Assembly: GCF_014698795.1 (NCBI RefSeq)
Contig: NZ_JACJTR010000032.1
Coordinates: 19,225-83,224, forward strand
Length of the DNA: 64,000 nucleotides
Reading direction: 5' to 3'
Origin: Nostoc sp. FACHB-892
Lineage (GTDB): Bacteria; Cyanobacteriota; Cyanobacteriia; Cyanobacteriales; Nostocaceae
Made by a program: the position numbers and the translations under genes. The notes under the pieces were generated by a model, which was not told where the DNA came from, made no database searches, and saw only the letters and a list, made by a program, of their open reading frames with translations. Shown in pieces: positions 7,028 to 15,924 of the stretch (positions are counted from its first letter, which is position 1; every line of letters begins with the position of its first letter).

Positions 7028-7975
7028 ATGGCTAAACCACCCTCGAACCGCAACAAAGCCACTTCTGCCGCAAAGAGTGATTCCAACCCACCCGCTAACT
7101 CTGCAAATGAGGATATCTCCCAGCAAGAAAACCCAGCCTTAGCAACAATTAACGTTACTGCCGTTGAAGTTCCAGAATTAACCGAGCAGGAAATTAGCGA
7201 TCGCTTGCACCTGGAGAGAAAAGTAGAGAGGGCATTTTTTGAGGCGGGAAAGGCTTTGATGGAGTTACGCGATCGCAGACTGTACCGTTCGACCCACAAA
7301 ACCTTTGAGGAATATTGCAGGGACAGGTTTAGTTATACTCACCGCCATGTAAATTATTTAATAGCTGGTTGTTTGATAGTTGACAATATAAAAATGGGAA
7401 CTAATAGTTCCCAAAATGAAAGCCAGGATGAAATGGGAACTAATAGTTCCCAAATTTTGCCCACATCAGAAGTACAAGTTCGCCCTCTGGCAAAGCTAGA
7501 ACCTCAACAACAGCCAGAAGCATGGCAGCAGGCGGTAGAAAAAGCAGAGGGTAAAGTCCCAAGTGGTAGAATCGTGAAGGATGTGGTGCAGCAGATAATG
7601 GAACGCACCAAAGTACCCAATACCTACCAGATCGGGGAGGTGTGCCAAATTTTAGCCAAGGACAACCCGGAACTTAGGGGCAAAGGTGGATGTTGGGGAA
7701 TAGTCAACCATGTAGGTGAATTCAGCTGCACTGTCAAAACCTGGAATGGGGAGTACACCGTTGGTTTGCAGCACCTGAAATCTTACAATTACCTGCCTGC
7801 CGAGTGTGAGCAGATGCGTGTGATTTGCGATCGCGTTAATCGGGTGTATTCGAGTGGGCTGGAGGAGTCGGTGCAGAGGTTTTTGGAGTCGTTGGGGAAG
7901 CTGAATCGGGCTTATTTGACTGACTTGGAAGCGAAAGTGTTGAGCTTTCTGGAGTCTGAAGTTAAAGTGTCATAG
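7028..7975 (+). CDS. Plasmid-type DNA-binding-like protein, complete copy 1
   Basis: 315 residues, ATG at 7028 after GGGGTGGAATA. A polar N-terminal ~55 residues precede a helical domain with ERAFFEAGKALMELRDRRLY and THKTFEEYCRDRF (about 65-105), typical of cyanobacterial plasmid/phage proteins with a ParB/HTH-like helical core. A linker with two MGTNSSQ repeats follows, then QVRPLAKLEP and a C-terminal domain containing GKGGCWGIVNHVGEFSC. This is the only intact one of five copies in the window (fragments near 11.1, 13.4, 16 and 20.9 kb). Function not established; a segregation or replication accessory role is inference. Confidence 0.75.
   Translation: MAKPPSNRNKATSAAKSDSNPPANSANEDISQQENPALATINVTAVEVPELTEQEISDRLHLERKVERAFFEAGKALMELRDRRLYRSTHKTFEEYCRDRFSYTHRHVNYLIAGCLIVDNIKMGTNSSQNESQDEMGTNSSQILPTSEVQVRPLAKLEPQQQPEAWQQAVEKAEGKVPSGRIVKDVVQQIMERTKVPNTYQIGEVCQILAKDNPELRGKGGCWGIVNHVGEFSCTVKTWNGEYTVGLQHLKSYNYLPAECEQMRVICDRVNRVYSSGLEESVQRFLESLGKLNRAYLTDLEAKVLSFLESEVKVS
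7396..7451. repeat. Two 17-bp palindromes inside copy 1
   Basis: GGGAACTAATAGTTCCC at 7396-7412 and again at 7435-7451, period 39 bp, each a perfect 6+6 dyad with a 5-bp centre. They fall in the inter-domain linker. The aligned position in copy 4 (near 16205) has the dyad GTTAACCAATGGTTTAC, in which paired bases changed together. Candidate binding sites for the encoded protein. Confidence 0.7.
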
Positions 7976-8113
7976 CTAATTGCGTTGCCAACTCTTCATA
8001 AAACTGTTTATGTGAACCTGAATAATTTTCTGCGCCTAAGCGTGTTAAGTATCCCTTCTTGCCTGTGTAAGGATTAGGAATATAACTGTAAATGGAGAGA
8101 AAATAGCGAAGCT
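7962..8113 (-). pseudogene. C-terminal remnant of an unidentified gene
   Basis: About 50 codons on the minus strand begin right after a stop at 8114-8116 and have no start codon until the very end. The peptide (YSYIPNPYTGKKGYLTRLG, then HKQFYEELATQL) has the look of a genuine protein end. It overlaps the last codons of copy 1 in the opposite strand. Family not recognised. The rest of the gap to 8215 holds nothing further. Confidence 0.35.
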
Positions 8114-8215
8114 GTTATGATCCGCCACACAACGCCTGGAAACGCTACCCAAAGAGAGTTTCATCAATTTTTACCCGAACATAAGATGCGGCGACAACTA
8201 TGGAAAATGAGCAGG

Positions 8216-10810
8216 TTATTTTGCTGATATTGAATATCCGCAGGAAGAAGAGCGACATATACGAACTTTCTCATTCTTTTTGTTAACCGTCAGTATCATC
8301 TTTCCTGCTCTGCATTGAGGGCATTTGATTCCAGTTATCTTCTTCTCGTCTGGTAGCTTAATTGAGTGATTACAGGAGCAACATTTGCGGTAACGGTTAT
8401 TGTACTGGCTAAGTTCCATCCCCAGTGTGCCGCATTTCGGGCAAATATCTCCTTGAGTATAACTATCACTATTTTGCGTTCCACTTCCACAGTGAATACA
8501 TAGATAATATTTATCTTCTGATGACTGGTATTTGCTCTCTCTGCTATCAATTATTTCGCCGCACCCCCAGCATTCATTTAAGTAGATATTATAATCATGG
8601 CCCTTTCCATGTTTACAAGAAAAAACTGTAACTCTAAATTTAGCTAGAAATTTTGCATATTCTATATTGTGTGGCATGATATCTCCACATACGGAGCATT
8701 TGAGCCTTGAGCGAATTTCGTTAATGCGATTAATCCACCCTGATAGTTTTGTTAAATAATCTTCAGGTCTTTTCAAATCAGACAGAGATGGCACAATACC
8801 AGCTACTTTAAAAAGTTCTAGTAAAGACCATTTCTCCCAATCTTGTGAGCATTCAGCATAAAGACGCGCTCCATACAAACCATAATTTGAATTTACCCTT
8901 GATTTACTAAGCTCAAATAAATCGCAAGGTCTTTGTCTTACGCGTGGACAACAGGCGCGAGATACCAGGGCAGTCACTTCTGTTGCTTGATTATCTGTCA
9001 TCGTCCACAGTCTTCCTTCACAGTATTTAACTTTAACTTCTGTAGGTTGGCAATAAGGAAGTAAGGGATCAAGATTCAGAAGTTCAGTAGAATTTGTTGC
9101 ATTTTCAATTACATACTGAATAAATAAATTATGCACTTGTTGAAAAACTTCATTTCCTCGTTCTGGATGTTCTTTAGCCCATAATATCTTTAGTACACAT
9201 CTAACTAAATTATCATTCTCTGGGGTTATTTTTTGAATATCCTTAAACTCATTAAGAAATTTGGAGGTATCTTCAGTCTCTTTTACGAGGCGATAAACAC
9301 ATAGTACTTTTGCTTGTCTTGACATATATTGCCAAATAAATAAAGAATTGTTTGCTATAAAATTCCACACTAATTTAACTTGATCTTCTGGAAGTAAAAG
9401 ATGAAACGATTTAAGGATCTCTTCTTTATATCTCACCCATTCTGGAAGTAAATAAATTAATATTATACGTTCTTCATTAGAAGTAGTATTAATCAAGTCT
9501 CCGATTTTGTTAATGATAGTTTGATTTTCTATTTGAGATTCTTTTTTAAGCTTTGATAACATAATCAATATTTTTTCTTCTGGAGGTAAAAACTCTAATA
9601 TCTCATCCCATTTTTTAACACTATCTGGCAGTTTAGAAAGTAAAATTTGAAGTTTATCACTTGGACTTTTAGAAAGAACCTCTGCAATCTGGGATATAAT
9701 TTCAGCATTTTGATTAACATCATTTTTTAGTTTTGCCCTAAGAATAGTAATTTGTTCAATATCAGGTAAATATTTTAAAATAAGGTTGTGAGATTTAATA
9801 AATTCCTTGTGTTTAAATATAGAAATTAGTTCTGTGATATTTTCCTCTGCTGATTCTTTAAGTATGTCTGCTATTTTAAAAATATTATCTTGATAAATTA
9901 AATCTTGTTGGTTACTAATTTGGCTTACAAGAATCCCAATACGTCTACTTTCTGACGCTATAGACCATATCTGCTGATCGAGGATAATATAATCAGGTAT
10001 ACCTAGCCAGAATGCGGCTAAGTTTGAATGTACTAAAAGCTCTCGCAATTCAGATAATAAGATGTCTTTAGTAGAGGCATATTCTATATTACTAATTAGT
10101 TCAACCAAGCATTGTATGTGTAATTTTATATTAAGGGAATTACGAGCTTCTGGATAATCCGCATATAAATTATATATTTTGCTGATATTTTCCTGAGATA
10201 TTTCCAGATTTCCATCTTGAACATTTGAGATAATATTAAATATTTCCTCTCGCAACTCAGCATCTCTTTCTAGAGTTGAATCATTATTTGAAAGTTGCAA
10301 GCATAATTTTAGCTGCTTATTCCAGGGTAATAAATTACGAATATTTCGAGCTTTATAGTGCATTAAAATAGTCTCTGGCACATAATGTAAAAAACGCTTC
10401 TTTTGTTGAGGAAGGAAACTAGTTAACTTTTTATCTGCTAAGAAGATAACTTCCTCAATTGGATTATTGTTAAGATATACCGAAAGTGCTAAGGCAGAAA
10501 GTTTAGGATCGCTATTATTGAAGCAGCATTCAATTATATCTAAATCCTGTTCTTCGCTTAAATTAAGTAAATGTAAATTTCTTGCACTATAGCTATTGCC
10601 ATATATCCTTAATTCAAATTTTACCAGTGTTCCTTCTTTTAAATCATATTCTGAACAGTAAACTTCTGTTCTATGCACCCATACATTACCTCTTTCCTGA
10701 CACTCTACAAATCCATAATCATTCCTTTTACCTGTTCTATTATTGAAACCACCAAACCATTTGATTTTACCAACTTGTTTAAATGAGTTCACTACCTTAA
10801 TTTCTTTCAT
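8216..10810 (-). CDS. Large cold-shock-domain protein with C-terminal zinc ribbons
   Basis: 864 residues. Residues ~14-80 form a cold-shock/OB nucleic-acid-binding domain: KIKWFGGF, DYGFVEC and VWVHRTE occupy the RNP1/RNP2-like strands. Residues ~90-620 are alpha-helical and low in recognisable motifs, resembling helical repeats. The last ~180 residues contain Cys pairs in series (CSVCG, CWGCG, CIHCG, CPKCG, CCSCN, CPQC...C...C), the last resembling a topoisomerase-type zinc finger (GIKCPQCRAGKMILT). It stands alone between copies 1 and 2 of the plasmid-type gene and is A+T-rich compared with them, suggesting separate acquisition. RNA or DNA binding is likely; no catalytic motif was seen. Confidence 0.7.
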   Translation of the reverse strand: MKEIKVVNSFKQVGKIKWFGGFNNRTGKRNDYGFVECQERGNVWVHRTEVYCSEYDLKEGTLVKFELRIYGNSYSARNLHLLNLSEEQDLDIIECCFNNSDPKLSALALSVYLNNNPIEEVIFLADKKLTSFLPQQKKRFLHYVPETILMHYKARNIRNLLPWNKQLKLCLQLSNNDSTLERDAELREEIFNIISNVQDGNLEISQENISKIYNLYADYPEARNSLNIKLHIQCLVELISNIEYASTKDILLSELRELLVHSNLAAFWLGIPDYIILDQQIWSIASESRRIGILVSQISNQQDLIYQDNIFKIADILKESAEENITELISIFKHKEFIKSHNLILKYLPDIEQITILRAKLKNDVNQNAEIISQIAEVLSKSPSDKLQILLSKLPDSVKKWDEILEFLPPEEKILIMLSKLKKESQIENQTIINKIGDLINTTSNEERIILIYLLPEWVRYKEEILKSFHLLLPEDQVKLVWNFIANNSLFIWQYMSRQAKVLCVYRLVKETEDTSKFLNEFKDIQKITPENDNLVRCVLKILWAKEHPERGNEVFQQVHNLFIQYVIENATNSTELLNLDPLLPYCQPTEVKVKYCEGRLWTMTDNQATEVTALVSRACCPRVRQRPCDLFELSKSRVNSNYGLYGARLYAECSQDWEKWSLLELFKVAGIVPSLSDLKRPEDYLTKLSGWINRINEIRSRLKCSVCGDIMPHNIEYAKFLAKFRVTVFSCKHGKGHDYNIYLNECWGCGEIIDSRESKYQSSEDKYYLCIHCGSGTQNSDSYTQGDICPKCGTLGMELSQYNNRYRKCCSCNHSIKLPDEKKITGIKCPQCRAGKMILTVNKKNEKVRICRSSSCGYSISAK

Positions 10811-11060
10811 CGCACACCCGTATTTAGCTAGTTTATAAAGATAGTATTCCCACAGCTATGCGATTTGTCACATTTGATTTAACGCTTATTTAAAGATAAA
10901 TCCGGTGTCAGCCTCTGCTGTAAAGCAATGAATTATTTGACCAAAATGGCAGATTGTTTATCACCAATCCAAATCCTTGTGCATTGCCTACTTAGGTAAT
11001 TTCTACACATCCATATCAAGTTTCTTTACAGCAAAGCCTACAACTATGAAGAAACTTGAC
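10811..11060. other. Intergenic stretch with an inverted repeat
   Basis: 250 bp upstream of the cold-shock/zinc-ribbon gene, presumably holding its promoter. The only clear structure is an 11-bp inverted repeat, TCAAGTTTCTT at 11016-11026 and AAGAAACTTGA at 11049-11059, which ends exactly where homology to the plasmid-type gene begins. It may mark an insertion boundary. Confidence 0.4.
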
Positions 11061-11669
11061 TAAAGATTTAGTACAACCGATCATGGAACGCACTAAAGCA
11101 CCAAATCCTTACCGTGTGGAGGAAGTATGCCAAATCATAGTCAAAGACAATCCCGAACTCAGGGGTAAGGGCAGGGCGAACGCACGGGATTTCTAAAACC
11201 CTTGCTAAATAAGGATCTTAGCGAAAAACAGGCTAAATTAAAAGACGCTGAAACCCTTGCTGTTAAAGGATTTTTATACTTGAGATGCGTTTGCCCTGGG
11301 GGTAAAGGAGGCTGCTGGTGCATCGTTAGCCATGTCAGTGAGTTCAGTTGTACAGCTACAATGTGGGATGGAGAGTACACCCTGAGAATTAACCACCTGA
11401 AGCCACTGAACTACCTGGAATCGAAATGTTGTCAGCAGATTAGCGATCGCATCAGTAGATTACGGGAAAACGAGAACTTGGAAGAGGCAGCCCGTGCTGT
11501 GCTGAAGCATCTGGGAGAACTGAAGCGACCGTATTTGACTGCGGTGGAGGAAGAGCTTTTGAGTGTGATTGAGCGAGAACATGGGATTGATAATAGATCA
11601 ACAGTTCTAGTGGCTAAAAATGTTGACCTATTATATCAGCGCTTGAGGTCAACGAAGATAATGAGATAG
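11061..11669 (+). pseudogene. Copy 2 of the plasmid-type gene: C-terminal half split by a MITE
   Basis: Homology to copy 1 starts abruptly with the equivalent of KDVVQQIMERTK and runs to the normal C-terminus (HLGELKRPYLTAVEEELLSVIE). The first two domains and the palindrome linker are absent. At the GKG|GCW position a 128-bp element interrupts the frame. A frame open from 11202 includes MITE sequence as its first ~30 codons and is unlikely to make a functional protein. After codon VIEREHG the sequence diverges from the other copies. Confidence 0.75.
11171..11298. mobile_element. MITE-like insertion with 14-bp terminal inverted repeats
   Basis: The left end CAGGGCGAACGCAC (11172-11185) and right end ATGCGTTTGCCCTG (11285-11298) match in inverse orientation at 12 of 14 positions. 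Flanks GGGGTAAGG (11162-11170) and GGGGTAAAGG (11299-11308) look like an 8-10 bp target duplication of a site that is single in copies 1 and 4. There is no room for a transposase, so it is non-autonomous. No second copy was noticed in the window. Confidence 0.65.
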
Positions 11670-11686
11670 AAGGTAAATCACTCTTT

Positions 11687-11818
11687 CTAGCAATAAATAG
11701 GATGAAGTCTCTTTGTCAAAGCTTCTAGTTCACCACCAGCAAGCAATAATTCAATTACTTCACGACCCTGTAAAATGAATCTTTCAACTTGCTCTTCAAA
11801 TGTTATGCTACCTCGCAA
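11687..11818 (-). CDS. Possible 43-residue protein or remnant
   Basis: The minus-strand frame is open upstream only to a stop just before 11818 and can start at a TTG at 11816-11818. The peptide (TFEEQVERFILQGREVIELLLAGGELEAL) is amphipathic and helix-forming, with realistic composition. It might be the end of a decayed regulator, divergent from the nuclease gene at 11903. No ribosome site is clear. Confidence 0.3.
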   Translation of the reverse strand: MRGSITFEEQVERFILQGREVIELLLAGGELEALTKRLHPIYC

Positions 11819-11851
11819 TACTTCAGTTGTTTAATACCCTTAACAGAGGTG

Positions 11852-11874
11852 TTATACGGAAACCTTCCGTATAA
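11852..11874. promoter_or_regulatory. Perfect palindrome over a TATAAT box, operator candidate
   Basis: Arms TTATACGGAA (11852-11861) and TTCCGTATAA (11865-11874) are perfectly inverted around ACC. The right arm ends in TATAAT at 11870-11875, a good -10 element for the gene starting at 11903. A repressor bound here would cover the promoter. Confidence 0.55.
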
Positions 11875-11902
11875 TAAATAGTTAGACCTCATAGACCAGA
11901 TC

Positions 11903-13363
11903 ATGAATAGCCAGTTACTGTTCTCGGATTATTTTGAAATCGACGAATCCATTTTGGACGAGTACGGCGCGCTAAATATCTGTATTGAGTCCGATCTACC
12001 GCTGTTCATTGATCCTTTTCTACTCTTTGCCTCAGACAGAGCCGATTATCAAGCCTTGCATAATAAGATCGTTGGACACCTGATAAATCTTAAACAAATA
12101 GCTATAGGCAGTCCTCAATCTGGCTTAAATCTTTTCCAATTCCCGGAAGTCAAACAAAACTGGCTGGGCTTATGCAAATGGGGGAACAATGGAAAAGGTC
12201 TGGGACCGAAGTTTGCTCGAAATCTTATCACAGCATTCAATGGGTTCTATGCCAACTTTGGTAATGAAGATATTACAACTTCATCCCATATAGAGAAGCT
12301 CACACTAGTAGGTACAGGTATTGGGAGAGACTTCATAAGTGATTTCACCACTAACTTAATGCTAGAGCATCTACTTGAGTATACGCAGGAATTTGCGAGG
12401 TTGCATTTGCAGAATGGTAAGCGAAAGATATTCTCAGTTCGTTGCTCTTTTGATTCCAATCTGATGATATGGAAGCCGAAAACTTTTGAGTTACCATACT
12501 TCTTCAAAGGTGACAATGACGGAGACTTCCTAATTCTTACTCCTATGGATATTCTTACAAAAGATGATGCTTTTATATGTCATGGTGACTTTACGAATAA
12601 ATTCAGGCAAATAACAAACGCACTAAATAACTCTGCTCTCAGAGATGCGATCAACCGTTATTTTCAAGAAAGACTCCCAAAGAATCCAAAAAAAGATGAG
12701 ATCAAACTGGCAATTGATGCAACAGTCAAGAGGTATCCAGAAATTCTCGACTACTACATACAGTATCAAGAAGAAAACCGAGACAAGGCTGCGGCACTTT
12801 CCTCTGAAAAGGTTACAAAGCTTCGCACAGATTTAATTTCGACGCTAAACGTTTTGTGTAAGCACATTGTTGAACATAGCACCTTCTATCAGATTTTGCC
12901 AAATAGCTATCAGTCAGCCTTGCAGCGTGCTCAGTTTTTGAAGCAGGTGATAGAAGATAATGACGGTTACAGGATATTTTACAAAAATGGCAAGCCAATA
13001 GCGTCGGAAGACACTATTCAAAGAATTTTCCGTTTAACTTGGTTTGCGTCTCCGATGGATGTGAATTCGGAGGTTAATAATGGTCGTGGACCAGCAGACT
13101 ACAAGATATCACGCGGTGACAGGGACTCCACTATCATCGAATTTAAGTTAGGGAGTTCCTCATCTCTCCAAAAGAATCTACTCAATCAGACCGAGATATA
13201 CAAGAAGGCATCCAAATCTATCAGTGACATAAAGGTTATTCTTTGTTACACACAGCAAGAGATAACGAAGGTTGCAAGAATTCTGAAAAAGATCAATCAA
13301 GAGAATGCAGAAAATATAATTGTTATCGATGCTACAAAGAAAGAGTCTGCGTCCAAGGTGTAG
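11903..13363 (+). CDS. PD-(D/E)XK nuclease-like stand-alone defence candidate
   Basis: 486 residues. The C-terminal ~110 residues carry a nuclease-like core: GRGPADYKISRG (aspartate near residue 397), followed by TIIEFKLGSSSSLQKN with E and K near 412-414, the D...ExK arrangement of PD-(D/E)XK enzymes. The N-terminal ~370 residues are unassigned, with FSDYFEIDESIL and DLPLFIDPFLLF as prominent stretches. Such proteins are often found singly in defence islands; restriction of foreign DNA is inference. It lies between copy 2 and the tail of copy 3, behind its own dyad promoter. Confidence 0.7.
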   Translation: MNSQLLFSDYFEIDESILDEYGALNICIESDLPLFIDPFLLFASDRADYQALHNKIVGHLINLKQIAIGSPQSGLNLFQFPEVKQNWLGLCKWGNNGKGLGPKFARNLITAFNGFYANFGNEDITTSSHIEKLTLVGTGIGRDFISDFTTNLMLEHLLEYTQEFARLHLQNGKRKIFSVRCSFDSNLMIWKPKTFELPYFFKGDNDGDFLILTPMDILTKDDAFICHGDFTNKFRQITNALNNSALRDAINRYFQERLPKNPKKDEIKLAIDATVKRYPEILDYYIQYQEENRDKAAALSSEKVTKLRTDLISTLNVLCKHIVEHSTFYQILPNSYQSALQRAQFLKQVIEDNDGYRIFYKNGKPIASEDTIQRIFRLTWFASPMDVNSEVNNGRGPADYKISRGDRDSTIIEFKLGSSSSLQKNLLNQTEIYKKASKSISDIKVILCYTQQEITKVARILKKINQENAENIIVIDATKKESASKV

Positions 13364-13371
13364 ACAGTGGT

Positions 13372-13494
13372 AAGTTAGAAGCACCAGCAGAGGCAGTTTT
13401 GAAGTGTTTGGGAGAGTTGAAGCGCCCATATTTGACCCAGTTTGAAGAAGAGCTTTTGAGTTTTATTGAACAGAAATGCCAAGTTGAGGATTAG
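13372..13494 (+). pseudogene. Copy 3 of the plasmid-type gene: last ~40 codons only
   Basis: LEAPAEAVLKCLGELKRPYL and FEEELLSFIE match the C-terminus of copies 2 and 4 closely, followed by a stop at 13492-13494. It begins eight bases after the nuclease stop and has no start. It is read in a different frame from the nuclease gene. The fragment shows that the nuclease gene is bracketed by two homologous gene ends. Confidence 0.75.
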
Positions 13495-13605
13495 TAGATA
13501 CGAGCTTTCCTGTTCAAAATACTGCTTCTTCCAAGACATCGGATACCCAAAACAGATACATCAAACAAACCTAGCGCTGTATAAGTGGGCGCTGGCTTCT
13601 ATTCT

Positions 13606-15828
13606 TTACCTTATATCTATTGTTTCTCCAATATCTACTTTTGGAGGATAGTATTCAAATTGGAAGCTATTACCACTTTCCATTACTTTTCTCAATTCTT
13701 CGTAGAAAGGATGATTCCCATCAACACCACTTAAATTTACCCAAGCACGAGAGCGAGTTAATGCAACGAACAGTTGGTTTCTCAGTTTAATATCACTTTC
13801 ATTACTAGCAATATTGTCTAAACCAACAATGTAAACCATATTTGCTTCATTGCCTTTTGCTCTGTGAATACGAGATACTGTGACTGCACCTTCATACCAA
13901 AAGTTATTCGCATTAGTATTTGGGAAAATTGGATTCAAAATATTAGGCTCTAGTGCGCTAGGAATAAAAATATCTATCTTATTAGATATTAAGGCTTTTG
14001 CTACTTTTTGTTCTAAGCTTTGAGCATCTCGATTATCTCCTAAAACAACTATTAGAATGTCATGGCTAGGTTTTAAAAGGTCATATTCTAGGTTGGCTCT
14101 AATTTGATTAGCTAATACTTTCAATTCCTCTTCTCTATTTTTGTAAGTTTCAAATTTAATCAGTGGTGATTCTGTCCATAAAGATGGTATTGGGTTACAA
14201 GAATTCTCAGAGGAACGAGATACAACAAGAACTTGTCCAATTTTTCGGAAGTCACCTGTTACTTCATATCCTATATCTTGCCATTCTTTTTTAGTGGTCA
14301 GCCCTGTTAACATCCCTTCTTTTCTTAGCAAACCCATTCCAATTCCATGAGCCATTGTAAGAATAGGGCCGGGAGTCCGATGGCAACGAGACATTACTTC
14401 ACTCTTTTTTATCCCACCCGGATACTGCCCTTTTAGCATGGAAGCTCCTAGTTCTTGGCCAAATAATTCTTTAGCTGTCGGAACTTTAAGGGCATCTAGA
14501 CTTTGAGCCATGTCATAAGTCCAGATTAAACGCCTTTGTTCTTGTTTTTCAGGAGTTACAGGTCTTAATGTCTGCCATGCTAACCAGAAGATGGGTTGCT
14601 TACCTTCAAATTTTATTTCATCGCTATCTACAACTAAATCCATCCCTTCGTCAATCAAAATGGCATCGAACATAGGCTGAATTTTGTGATTGAGAAGGAT
14701 CTGTTTACATAGATAAGCTAATTTTTCTGGTGGGCTTAGTTTAGGGAAAGTTGGATGTGGGCCATCTAGGACTGTACCTATATTATGAGTTTCTTTAACT
14801 AAAGAGTAAAAGCCAGGCTGTTTGGAACCTTGGTCATCATTATCTACATTGTTAACTCCCCAAGCATGAAGTATTTTTAGCTTTGAGTTTGAATTAGTCG
14901 GGTCATACTGAACTTCGCCATCGCTAAATTGATGTAGCCAAAAGTTAACTTCTTTGATAATTAAGTTGTAAAGGCTGCGTGTAAAGAATATTAAGGCTAT
15001 ATCCCAATCAGGATGTTTGAGATGCATATTTGCAGCTTTTTGACAGAGCAGGACTGTTTTTCCTGAACCTGCGATGCCTGAGAACCTTTGAACACCAGGA
15101 GGAATTGTTTTCCCTATATGTTCTTGCTTGATATCTATTTCATACAAATATTTATTTAATTTTTCAATACAATTTTGTTTTAGTGAACTCTCTGGCGATA
15201 CCAGAGATTCGTCGTCTGGTACTGCTTTACCACTAATAACCAATTCTAATTTTATCCATTGGGTTTTATTCAATTTATTTCCTGGAATAACTAAAGAGCT
15301 ATTACGAATTATTTTAAGTAAATCCTTTGGAGCTAGTTCATCTCCAAAGATGATAGGAACTTTAGCTGCAATCTGAGTAAAACTTTTCTCTTGCCACTGT
15401 TTTCTTGTAATATAAGGAAGAGCAACCATTGCTCTTCCTAAAACTTGATTCCATAGGTCATCGATTAAATTGAAATGACCCGTTACTGCCCTTAACTGTT
15501 TTTCAGCTTGTTTATAAGGTTGAATACTGGGAGAATAAAATCCTGGCTTCATTAACCAATAATCTCCTTGAATTCCTTTTAAATCTTCAATTCTAATCCC
15601 TTTAACTTCAATAACTATTAAACCTAATTCTTTATCGGCTATCAAAATATCAGGTCTTTTCAGAAAATTATTATACTTTGAAGGGAACAACGGATACTGC
15701 CAATAGGCTAAACACTCTTCTTGCTCTGCTTTCTGTTTAAAAGCTTTACACATAGCATCCCAAACTATTTGTTCAGCTTTTTCTCCAGGTTCTCCTGTTA
15801 ACTCTATAGTGATAAATCTGTCTGACAT
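13606..15828 (-). CDS. NERD nuclease-related domain fused to SF1 (UvrD/Rep-like) helicase
   Basis: 740 residues. The N-terminal NERD domain shows KRPDILIA with D60 and IVIEVKG with E74/K76, the PD-(D/E)XK-like core. The helicase begins with Walker A GIAGSGKT at 251-258, has Walker B DEGMD at 393-397, and late SF1 motifs VSRIHRAKGNEANMVYIVG and LFVALTRSRAWVNLSG. Family knowledge: NERD-helicases occur on plasmids and in defence islands and presumably process invading DNA. It stands alone between copies 3 and 4. The ATG at 15828 follows an A+T-rich leader. Confidence 0.82.
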   Translation of the reverse strand: MSDRFITIELTGEPGEKAEQIVWDAMCKAFKQKAEQEECLAYWQYPLFPSKYNNFLKRPDILIADKELGLIVIEVKGIRIEDLKGIQGDYWLMKPGFYSPSIQPYKQAEKQLRAVTGHFNLIDDLWNQVLGRAMVALPYITRKQWQEKSFTQIAAKVPIIFGDELAPKDLLKIIRNSSLVIPGNKLNKTQWIKLELVISGKAVPDDESLVSPESSLKQNCIEKLNKYLYEIDIKQEHIGKTIPPGVQRFSGIAGSGKTVLLCQKAANMHLKHPDWDIALIFFTRSLYNLIIKEVNFWLHQFSDGEVQYDPTNSNSKLKILHAWGVNNVDNDDQGSKQPGFYSLVKETHNIGTVLDGPHPTFPKLSPPEKLAYLCKQILLNHKIQPMFDAILIDEGMDLVVDSDEIKFEGKQPIFWLAWQTLRPVTPEKQEQRRLIWTYDMAQSLDALKVPTAKELFGQELGASMLKGQYPGGIKKSEVMSRCHRTPGPILTMAHGIGMGLLRKEGMLTGLTTKKEWQDIGYEVTGDFRKIGQVLVVSRSSENSCNPIPSLWTESPLIKFETYKNREEELKVLANQIRANLEYDLLKPSHDILIVVLGDNRDAQSLEQKVAKALISNKIDIFIPSALEPNILNPIFPNTNANNFWYEGAVTVSRIHRAKGNEANMVYIVGLDNIASNESDIKLRNQLFVALTRSRAWVNLSGVDGNHPFYEELRKVMESGNSFQFEYYPPKVDIGETIDIR

Positions 15829-15924
15829 ATTAAGTATCCTTAGCGTTATAGTCTTAGTAATCCCAAATTTAAAAAAAAATTATAATTTACAGCAGTTTTC
15901 ATCTATTTAAGTAGATCCGCTTCA

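Noticed and set aside
13243..13494. 83-codon ORF overlapping the nuclease gene end
   Set aside because: Only the last ~40 codons are meaningful (copy 3 fragment); the first half is the nuclease gene in another frame.
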